6,518 bases of DNA from an uncultured Chlorobiaceae bacterium (GTDB lineage: Bacteria > Bacteroidota > Chlorobiia > Chlorobiales > Chlorobiaceae), in assembly GCA_903904495.1 (NCBI GenBank), contig CAIVCU010000005.1, positions 1 through 6,518 on the forward strand, read 5' to 3'. A model generated the notes under the pieces. It saw nothing but the letters and a program-made list of their open reading frames with translations, searched no databases and was not told the DNA's origin. Positions 1 to 5,228 of the stretch are shown here, piece after piece (the first letter of the stretch is position 1; each line of letters begins with the position of its first letter). The translations under genes were made by a program, and so were the position numbers.

Positions 1-141
1 CAACCTACAGTTTCCTGCGGGTACGTTTACCAATAGCTTCACACAAGGCAATTACTTATCCTGCATGTACTGGCGGTCTCAACTGACTGAACAGTTGGTC
101 TGTTTGTCAGACAACTCCACAACAAGGCTTTCACGTCGCAC
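1..141 (-). ncRNA. Probable 5' end of a group II intron (cut by window edge)
   Basis: Read on the minus strand, the segment opens with GTGCGAC at 141-135, which fits the GTGYG consensus for the 5' end of bacterial group II introns. It then folds into clear hairpins. GTCTG/CAGAC form a stem around an ACAAA loop at about 97-113. CAACTG/CAGTTG form a perfect 6-bp stem around a 6-nt loop at 80-97. I see no sustained protein-like reading frame, as expected for domain I, which precedes the intron-encoded reverse transcriptase. The rest of the intron, including any reverse transcriptase, domain V and the 3' end, would lie left of the window. The call rests on the start consensus, the hairpins and a general resemblance to intron leaders, so another structured RNA or a decayed element is possible. 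Confidence 0.42.
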
Positions 142-286
142 CGACCTATAGGCCCTATAGGACATATGCAAGATTGGGTTGGTGAAAGATGGATCCCTCA
201 GGGGATGACAAGGGGGGGGAGTTTGGGAACAGGAGCTTACAGTGATGTCAGTATGGAATGTCTTGATGGTTCCCAGGCGCCAAATG
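142..286. other. Non-coding stretch downstream of the dprA-like gene
   Basis: No supported gene lies here. The only minus-strand frame across it has a low-complexity, protein-unlike translation. Visible structure includes a run of eight G (212-219), a small ATCCC/GGGAT hairpin (193-197 with 202-206), and a 7-bp inverted repeat TGGGAAC/GTTCCCA (224-230 and 269-275) with 38 nt between the arms. None is followed by a T-run on the minus strand, so I do not call a Rho-independent terminator for the upstream module. It would be the upstream exon if the intron call to the left is right. Confidence 0.4.
145..161. repeat. Double CCTATAGG palindrome beside the putative intron boundary
   Basis: Two copies of the 8-bp palindrome CCTATAGG (145-152 and 154-161) are separated by one base. 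As RNA this can fold into a 7-bp stem with a 3-nt loop. On the minus strand it ends 3 nt before the GTGCG intron-like start at 141. Some bacterial group II introns insert just after hairpins, so it may be the target-site hairpin. It could also be an operator or a chance palindrome. Confidence 0.45.
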
Positions 287-1285
287 TTATTGATCTTCAT
301 TTAAAAATAAGCCAAGACTAACCTGTTTCTTTGCATGTATCGGTGAATGAGAAGTATTAAACACTTCCTGAAACGCATCAGGAGATTGTGGTTCAGGCCA
401 TGGTAATGCTCCCTTTGAACGCAAGGCATCGAGACCACTTGATGGAGCTCCCGTTGATCGCACATAGACTGGAACCAGCCTGAGCTTGTCAAGTTGTTCG
501 GTTGCGCCAGCCCATGTACCGCCCTTATCGATATCAGAACTTACAACCAACGAGGCATCGGCCAATGCATAGATCAACTTATTTCGCTGCATGGCATGGC
601 CAACGTTAAAACCTGCATTTGGGTCATAGGGCGAAATCAGAACTAACTGGCCATCGATAAGCTTATTGCGATGTTCACGATTCATTGCGCTCTTTTCAAG
701 GCGGTCAGCAAGAACACCACTGACCCTGCCGCCAGCTTCAAGCGCGCCACGCATGGCTGCCTGATCGATACCCTTTGCTCCGCCGGAAATTACAGTTCTG
801 CCTGCACGAGCAGCAAGTTGACCAATTGCCATAGTATAGTCAATAAGCTCATTATCCGCCGCCCGTGATCCAACCACAGCAAGGCCACCGGTTTCCAGCA
901 AATTGATATCTCCGCAACCGTAAAGTACCGCAGGCGCACCTTCCCGCAATCGCACCTTAATACGACGGGGATATGCCGCATCGGCGCGGCTAACCACCCA
1001 TATTGCTCGAGCCTGCCATTGCTCAATAACCTGGCTGAGCAAAAAACCTCGCCCAAGAAGGGTTTGCATGCGTTTTTCATCAACAACGTCCTGGAATGCG
1101 CGATAGAGATGTTCCGCATCTGGGGACAACAGGTCAGCAGGTTCGCGCTGCATTGCATGGAGATGACGAGCAAGCCGATTGTATTCACCATGCGTAAGCA
1201 GGTCAGGCAAAGAGCTGACGCCGCACGCAATCAAGGGCGCTGTCAGCAAGAGAATGGCTTTTGTATTCGAAGAAAAATTCTGCAT
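287..1285 (-). CDS. DprA/Smf-like DNA-processing protein
   Basis: This 332-residue protein has the DprA/Smf Rossmann fold. Residues 1-85 are a helical N-terminal region. An AYPRRI motif with a following VLYGCG (about 104-125) matches the segment before the Rossmann core in DprA. The core follows: AVVGSR (136-141), SGGAKGID (167-174) and GHAMQRNKLIYALADA (229-244), equivalent to the SGxAxGID and RNRIIAxLS motifs of DprA. Classical DprA binds single-stranded DNA and loads RecA during transformation. The same fold belongs to the SLOG superfamily of nucleotide-binding proteins. The family is clear from sequence, but the role here is not known to be transformation. The ATG lies 2 nt after the stop of the RecQ-PRTase frame, so the two genes are almost certainly co-transcribed. 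An AGGA about 11 nt upstream may serve as ribosome-binding site. The frame is intact to a TAA at 287-289. The last 30 or so residues are unlike DprA; there is no DprA-type C-terminal winged helix. Confidence 0.88.
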   Translation of the reverse strand: MQNFSSNTKAILLLTAPLIACGVSSLPDLLTHGEYNRLARHLHAMQREPADLLSPDAEHLYRAFQDVVDEKRMQTLLGRGFLLSQVIEQWQARAIWVVSRADAAYPRRIKVRLREGAPAVLYGCGDINLLETGGLAVVGSRAADNELIDYTMAIGQLAARAGRTVISGGAKGIDQAAMRGALEAGGRVSGVLADRLEKSAMNREHRNKLIDGQLVLISPYDPNAGFNVGHAMQRNKLIYALADASLVVSSDIDKGGTWAGATEQLDKLRLVPVYVRSTGAPSSGLDALRSKGALPWPEPQSPDAFQEVFNTSHSPIHAKKQVSLGLFLNEDQ

Positions 1286-1287
1286 CG

Positions 1288-2730
1288 TTATTCATGTCCT
1301 GATTGGGCAAGTGCTATTGGCCAAACCTCACCGCTTCCATATTTTCTCAAGAGCCATGCTGATACCGTCATTGTCCAGCGAGAATCGACCAAATCATCAA
1401 CCAGAAGCACCGGACCTTCCGGTAGTTTGTTTACATAGACAGCGATTGACCCATCAATGTTCCATGCCTGTTGCGTACTGTTTGCCATGGTTTTCTGCTC
1501 GGGCCTGTTGCTTGTCTTTATAAGCACCATGTGGAATGGTAAACCCAGAGCAACAGCAAGACGTTTCGCAAAATCAGGAACAAGATCAGGGTGACGCAAC
1601 GATGGAACACAAGTTACCCACTTTGGTGCTGGTTCTGGATTCCATTTGTGAATCATAGCAACGCAAGCTTTAACCAAAGCGTCTGAAAAAAAGTTGTCAT
1701 GGCACTTGCCTTGTCGGACAAATCCTCCCCATCCAGCATCACCCCAAACACAAAGCGCCTTGCCGGGTTGAGACTGTAGATCAAAAGAAATTTTTCCTTT
1801 AACTTGAAATTGTGGCATACCACCAGCGGGCCAAAGAAGTCTTGGTTCGATGGGTAAACTGGTGCGCCGCAAAAAAGCGACCGCCTCCAGAACAAGGCCC
1901 TCATCAACGTCTAAAGGTAACGGTGGCAATAACGGAAAACTAACAGTTTTCGGCTCACCATCAAGTGCCTGAATAAGAAACCTCATGTGTTCAGCAAATG
2001 GCAATTTGATATAATCCTGCATTTGTCGTTGTTCTTCACGACGTAACGCTGTAAGTCGATCCGCACGATCCCAAAAACCTTCAGTGAGTTTTGCTGCTGT
2101 CAATTGCCACTTACTCCCTTGCTTCGCGATTGGTGCAGGTGATTCCAAAGAGAGTAAATCAATAGTCTTTTTGATACGTCCTTGCGTAAGATTCACCTTC
2201 CCCATAAGTTCGGGAACCGATAATCCTGCAGGCTCATTTTCAAGCGCATCAATAACATCGGCTACCTCCTGCCGAGTCGGAAAAGCGCTGTTGATGAACC
2301 AGTCAGTTATATCTGTCTCTTCTTTACCACTGAGCAAAATACCGTATGCAGATTCCAGAGCACGACCTGCACGTCCAACCTGCTGATAGTAAGCAACAAC
2401 CGACCCTGGCATCTGATAATGGATCACAAATGCCAGATCCGGCTTATCGAAACCCATTCCCAATGCGGAAGTCGCAACAAGAGCTTTTACTTGATTATGA
2501 AGCAGTGCCTGCTCAAACTCTGGTCGGCGATCACCAGTTTCGCCCGTATAGGCTTCAACAATGAGACCTCTGCTTTTCAGCCAGCTTGCGACCATGTTTG
2601 CATCACGCACAGTAAGCGTATAAATGATTCCGTGGCCTTGAAGAGTATCAAGCTGTTCTGCCAGCCAGGCAAGGCGCTGGGCTTGATCAGGTAAGGATAT
2701 GGTTTGCAGAGTCAGTGAAGGACGATTCAG
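1288..2730 (-). CDS. RecQ-like helicase lobe 2 plus ComF-like PRTase domain (frameshifted fragment)
   Basis: This frame continues the helicase for 480 residues from the break at 2730; a GTG at 2610 could be an internal start, but LNRPSL through GIIYTLT upstream of it is clearly helicase sequence. Lobe 2 shows IIYTLT (motif IV), LVATSALGMGFDKPD (motif V) and YYQQVGRAGRA (motif VI, arginine finger). The four zinc-binding cysteines of classical RecQ are absent; the matching region reads LPFAEHMRFLIQALD. A winged-helix-like segment and an IEPRLLWPAGG motif follow. The last 110 or so residues resemble ComFC: VPSLRHPDLVPDFAKRLA, a QKTMANSTQQAWN stretch, and the PRPP-loop-like VLLVDDLVDSRWTMT. ComF-type PRTases use PRPP; catalysis here is unproven because the usual TGxT loop is altered. 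The TAA stop lies 2 nt before the dprA-like ATG. Confidence 0.83.
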   Translation of the reverse strand: MNRPSLTLQTISLPDQAQRLAWLAEQLDTLQGHGIIYTLTVRDANMVASWLKSRGLIVEAYTGETGDRRPEFEQALLHNQVKALVATSALGMGFDKPDLAFVIHYQMPGSVVAYYQQVGRAGRALESAYGILLSGKEETDITDWFINSAFPTRQEVADVIDALENEPAGLSVPELMGKVNLTQGRIKKTIDLLSLESPAPIAKQGSKWQLTAAKLTEGFWDRADRLTALRREEQRQMQDYIKLPFAEHMRFLIQALDGEPKTVSFPLLPPLPLDVDEGLVLEAVAFLRRTSLPIEPRLLWPAGGMPQFQVKGKISFDLQSQPGKALCVWGDAGWGGFVRQGKCHDNFFSDALVKACVAMIHKWNPEPAPKWVTCVPSLRHPDLVPDFAKRLAVALGLPFHMVLIKTSNRPEQKTMANSTQQAWNIDGSIAVYVNKLPEGPVLLVDDLVDSRWTMTVSAWLLRKYGSGEVWPIALAQSGHE

Positions 2731-3353
2731 ATCACCTCCAAATGCGGCCCAAGCACTTCCGAGAGATCATCCATTACTCGATTGTTTGCTGTGGCTGTAG
2801 TTGCCAGAAGTCGCAGGTTTGGTGGTAACGTTTTAACAATCCGCTCCAGCAATCGATAGTGAGGGCGAAAGTCGTGGCCCCAGTCAGAAATACAATGAGC
2901 TTCGTCAATAACCAATATCGAAATCTGGGCCGCAAAACGAGCCAGAACATTGGAACGAAAGCGTTCATTCGCAAGCCGTTCAGGCGAAATGACCAGAATG
3001 TCAATCTCATTGCGACCGATACTCGCTTCAACGGCAACCCAGTCATCAGGATTGTCAGAATTAATCGTAGCGGCACGCACACCCATCCGTTCAGCCGCCT
3101 CAATCTGGTTTCGCATCAATGCAAGTAGGGGCGAAACCAGCAGAGCTGGACCATTACCCTCTTCACGAAGCAGCCTGGTGGCAATAAAATAGACAAAACT
3201 CTTACCCCAGCCAGTTTTCTGGACAACGAGCAATCGCCCTCTGCCTTCAATGAGGTAACGAATTGCATCCTCCTGGCTTTCACGGAAAACCGCATCGGGA
3301 TAACCAGAACCAATCCGGAGAAGCTCTAACGCTCTCGAAGAATTATATCTCAT
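2727..3353 (-). CDS. RecQ-like helicase, N-terminal lobe (frameshifted fragment)
   Basis: These 208 residues contain the first RecA-like lobe of a RecQ-family superfamily-2 DNA helicase. Visible motifs in order are motif 0 FRESQEDAI (23-31), Walker A QKTGWGKS (45-52), motif Ia LLVSPLLALM (71-80), SPERLANERF (123-132), Walker B/motif II DEAHCISDWGHDFRPHY (150-166) carrying the RecQ aromatic-rich loop, and motif III TTATAN (185-190). The DEAH box and aromatic loop are diagnostic of RecQ. An in-frame TGA lies just upstream, so the ATG at 3353 is the first usable start; the spacer has only a weak AGAGAG ribosome-binding site. Alone, this fragment lacks motifs IV-VI and could not unwind DNA. It should translocate and unwind only if joined to the downstream frame. 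Confidence 0.85.
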   Translation of the reverse strand: MRYNSSRALELLRIGSGYPDAVFRESQEDAIRYLIEGRGRLLVVQKTGWGKSFVYFIATRLLREEGNGPALLVSPLLALMRNQIEAAERMGVRAATINSDNPDDWVAVEASIGRNEIDILVISPERLANERFRSNVLARFAAQISILVIDEAHCISDWGHDFRPHYRLLERIVKTLPPNLRLLATTATANNRVMDDLSEVLGPHLEVI

Positions 3354-3381
3354 TTGCTCTCTCTGTCAACCTTCATTATAA
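3353..3381 (-). promoter_or_regulatory. Probable promoter of the recQ-PRTase/dprA unit
   Basis: A perfect -10 hexamer TATAAT lies on the minus strand at 3380-3375, about 21 nt before the ATG at 3353, which gives a leader of roughly 15 nt. The -35 position is poor: AGTACA at an 18-bp spacing matches the consensus at three positions. This may be a weak or activator-dependent promoter. Confidence 0.5.
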
Positions 3382-3510
3382 AAAGTGGTCGAATCTCCTG
3401 TACTACCTGCCTTGCTGATTCAAGTTCTTTTTACCACTCGGCAATAAAATTATCCTTGTTGGGAGCAGCAAGACGCTGGAATTGTTAACTAGTGAGCTCT
3501 AACACCGTTA

Positions 3511-3526
3511 AATATACGAATATATT
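3511..3526. repeat. AT-rich dyad with CGAA loop
   Basis: AATATA (3511-3516) and TATATT (3521-3526) form a perfect 6-bp inverted repeat around CGAA. It sits about 160 bp upstream of the helicase start and just left of the MITE-like element. It could be a regulator site or DNA-unwinding sequence. It could also be chance in AT-rich DNA. Confidence 0.3.
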
Positions 3527-3546
3527 ACACTAAGCCAACCAATTTA

Positions 3547-3736
3547 AGGGCACATCAATTGCTGAGTTAAAAAATGGAAGGGAAACTTTACCTGCAGGCA
3601 GAAAAGAGCTATCCTCTCAGGAAAACTTTAGTTTTGTTGGGGTTCAGGAATCACCCCAACCTACATATGCGTACCTAAATTTGTTCCTGAGATCAATTTA
3701 TTTAATGCATCCCATTTGAATAAATAGAGGTGCCCT
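3547..3736. mobile_element. MITE-like 190-bp element with inverted ends and flanking TA
   Basis: The left end begins AGGGCACATCAATT (3547-3560). The right end, read on the minus strand, begins AGGGCACCTCTATT (3736-3723). The two ends match at 12 of 14 positions, and TA flanks both (3545-3546 and 3737-3738), as expected for a 2-bp TA target duplication. The interior is AT-rich and has no credible gene, so this would be a non-autonomous element moved by a transposase in trans. TA-targeting families such as IS630/Tc1 or some IS5-group elements are candidates; I cannot assign one. The interior contains a REP-like hairpin. Confidence 0.5.
3636..3664 (-). repeat. REP-like palindrome with GTAG foot
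   Basis: GTTGGGGT (3636-3643) and ACCCCAAC (3653-3660) form a perfect 8-bp stem with a 9-nt loop. On the minus strand the stem is preceded directly by GTAG (3664-3661), the foot tetranucleotide typical of REP elements handled by REP-associated transposases. No T-run follows the stem on either strand, so it is not a standard Rho-independent terminator. A single copy cannot prove a repeat family. Confidence 0.45.
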
Positions 3737-3740
3737 TATG

Positions 3741-3771
3741 AAGAATATTCCTCACTTTGCAAAGAATATTC
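3741..3771. promoter_or_regulatory. Tandem AAGAATATTC boxes, possible operator of the efflux operon
   Basis: AAGAATATTC occurs at 3741-3750 and again at 3762-3771, exactly 21 bp (two helical turns) apart. Each contains the 8-bp palindrome GAATATTC. Same-face spacing is typical of a dimeric regulator binding two adjacent sites. The second box overlaps a possible weak promoter, TTGCAA (3757-3762) with TACCAT (3781-3786) at an 18-bp spacing, about 95 bp before the channel gene. A metal sensor is a reasonable guess given the downstream genes, but no regulator gene is in the window. Confidence 0.42.
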
Positions 3772-3883
3772 TCCATAACTTACCATGCTTGCATTCCTTA
3801 GCTCAATAGAACCGGCATGAACGGTGAATGGCACGCTTTATGTTATATAGAGTTAGATCGACAACTTATCGTCACGAAATCCT

Positions 3884-5209
3884 ATGAAAAAGCGTCTGGT
3901 ATTTGCCTTACTTGTCCAGTTATCTCTTACACCTGCACTGGCAAGGTCGGTGGAGGTGAATGCTCAGGCGGAGGATCTTTCGGCTCTTATCAGCACTGCA
4001 CTCACCAACAACCCCGAATTGAAGGCTTCAGAAGCTCGCTGGCAGATGTTTGCCAGTAAAGCCAAACAGGCAAAGGCGCTGGATGACCCGATGGTGATGT
4101 TCAGACTGCAAAACATGCTGACCCACCAACCGGGTGTTTTTAACCTGGATCCCACCTCCGCCAAGGTAGTCGGCATATCGCAGCAACTCCCCTTCTGGGG
4201 AAAACGCGATCTTCGGGAAAAAGTAGCTCTGAGTGAAGCTGAGTCCTACAAGTGGGCGTTTGAAGAGCGCAAGCTTGAGCTGACAAAAATGGTGAAGGAG
4301 AACTACTACCAGCTTTGGGCTGTGAACAAGATGATCGGGATTATTGACAAGAACCTGAAAATCCTCTCTAATTTTCTGACCATTAATGAGTTGAAGTACT
4401 CAGTCGGTCAGGGTGTGCAGCAGGATATCTACAAGGCTGGGCTAGAAAAGTCAAAGATGCTCGATATGCAGATTTCGCTGCAGCAGCAACGCAAAAGTCT
4501 GGAAGCCAACCTTAATTACCTTACGTATCGTTCCGGCAATACACCGATCGGAGCGTTTGCTGATTTCACGCTCCCCCGCGTCTTAATGAGCCGGGAACAA
4601 CTGAACGAGGCCGCTCTTAACAATCGCCCTCAGGTGAAAAGTCTGGCGAGTCTGGTCAACAAAGCTCAAGCGGCTCGAAGTCTGGCAAAAAAGGAGTCGT
4701 ATCCTGATTTCAACCTCTCGGCAGAGTATATGTTCCGCGAACCGATAGCAACCGGCATGACCACCGACCCAGGATACAACATGTTCAGCGTTGGCCTCTC
4801 CTTCAATCTGCCCATCCAGCAGCAGAAACGCCGGGCAATGGTTGCTGAATCAACCTTTGAAACAACCATGGCAACTGAGGAGCTCAATACCTTGAAGAAC
4901 TCTATCAGCTACACCATTAACGAAACCCTTGCCCAGCTTGATCGCCGTCGTCAACAGGTGGAGCTTTACAGCGGAGGTATCATCCCTCAGTCTGGGCAAT
5001 CGCTGGAATCGGCACTTATCAGTTACAGGGTCAACAAGGTGGATTTTTTGACCCTTCTGGACAGCAGGATGAACCTCTTCAACTACGAGCGTGAACTGTA
5101 CGAATCGAAGGCCGAATATATGATGAAAATTGCACAGCTTGAAGCTGTGGTGGGCAGTGATGTGACAACAGTACCCGCAGCACTTGCATCTGAACATCAT
5201 AACAATTAA
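3884..5209 (+). CDS. TolC-family outer-membrane efflux channel (CusC/CzcC-like)
   Basis: This 441-residue outer-membrane factor would form the trimeric exit duct of a tripartite RND metal pump. Residues 1-20 are a signal peptide (MKKR, a hydrophobic core, then ALA before RS), which supports the ATG at 3884 despite a poor ribosome-binding site. There is no lipobox cysteine, unlike the lipoprotein CusC of E. coli. Two outer-membrane efflux repeats follow, at about 30-215 and 235-420. Typical signatures are ALTNNPELKASEARW (39-53), ISQQLPFWGKR (98-108), long coiled-coil helices (about 115-210 and 320-420), NNRPQVKSL near 246-254, and YPDFNLSAEY near 273-282. The next gene, the adaptor, begins 19 nt downstream, as in cus and czc operons. 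Family membership is secure. The exact metal is not readable from this protein. Confidence 0.92.
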   Translation: MKKRLVFALLVQLSLTPALARSVEVNAQAEDLSALISTALTNNPELKASEARWQMFASKAKQAKALDDPMVMFRLQNMLTHQPGVFNLDPTSAKVVGISQQLPFWGKRDLREKVALSEAESYKWAFEERKLELTKMVKENYYQLWAVNKMIGIIDKNLKILSNFLTINELKYSVGQGVQQDIYKAGLEKSKMLDMQISLQQQRKSLEANLNYLTYRSGNTPIGAFADFTLPRVLMSREQLNEAALNNRPQVKSLASLVNKAQAARSLAKKESYPDFNLSAEYMFREPIATGMTTDPGYNMFSVGLSFNLPIQQQKRRAMVAESTFETTMATEELNTLKNSISYTINETLAQLDRRRQQVELYSGGIIPQSGQSLESALISYRVNKVDFLTLLDSRMNLFNYERELYESKAEYMMKIAQLEAVVGSDVTTVPAALASEHHNN

Positions 5210-5228
5210 CGATACCAACCAAAGAGCC

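Larger units (their letters stand above)
1288..3353 (-). pseudogene. RecQ-family helicase with C-terminal ComF-like PRTase, split by a frameshift
   Basis: The two adjacent minus-strand frames together make one RecQ-family helicase of about 690 residues. The first ends at a TGA at 2727-2729, just after the first RecA-like lobe. Shifting back one base at 2730 continues the protein without interruption: the sequence before the break ends HLEVI and the sequence after starts LNRPSL. Homologous helicases usually have a few extra residues here, and HLEVI-RGD-LNRPSL would be a natural join. Helicase lobes 1 and 2 are followed by a winged-helix-like stretch and a PRTase domain at the C terminus (about residues 577-690). 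All other motifs are intact, so the break looks recent, or it is a sequencing error or recoding site. The gene is first in a two-gene unit with the dprA-like gene and has a probable promoter just upstream. Confidence 0.82.
3354..3883. other. Divergent intergenic region between DNA-processing module and efflux operon
   Basis: This 530-bp gap separates two divergent operons. In order it holds the helicase promoter, an AT-rich dyad, the MITE-like element with its REP-like hairpin, the tandem GAATATTC boxes, and a leader of about 110 bp before the channel gene. That leader includes a small ACCG/CGGT dyad (3811-3825) and an AT-rich TTATATAG (3843-3850) that might be a -10, though no good -35 accompanies it. 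A short frame starting at 3817 runs into the channel gene in another phase and looks like a shadow. Confidence 0.5.

Noticed and set aside
1..9. CAACCTACA at the left edge matches 3657-3665, suggesting REP-like copies flanking the module
   Set aside because: Only 9 bases match before the window ends, and the left copy lies within the intron-like RNA. Likely chance unless sequence to the left shows a full hairpin.
212..219. Run of eight G as a phase-variation tract
   Set aside because: It is not inside or just before any supported gene.
79..300. A 73-residue minus-strand frame overlapping the end of the dprA-like gene
   Set aside because: The translation has no recognisable domain, runs through the G8 tract and the intron-like start, and lacks a clear ribosome-binding site.
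2727..2740. Programmed -1 frameshift as the explanation for the split helicase
   Set aside because: No slippery heptamer of X XXY YYZ type is visible before the TGA, and direct slippage would leave out about three residues. Indel or sequencing error is more likely.
3636..3660. Hairpin considered as a Rho-independent terminator
   Set aside because: No T-run follows the stem on either strand.
3817..4059. An 80-residue plus-strand frame in front of and overlapping the channel gene
   Set aside because: Most of it overlaps the channel gene in another phase, and it lacks a ribosome-binding site and any recognisable domain.
5184..5228. Upstream TTG start for the adaptor gene
   Set aside because: It overlaps the end of the channel gene and adds a non-conserved 15-residue extension. 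The ATG at 5229 sits directly before the membrane anchor.
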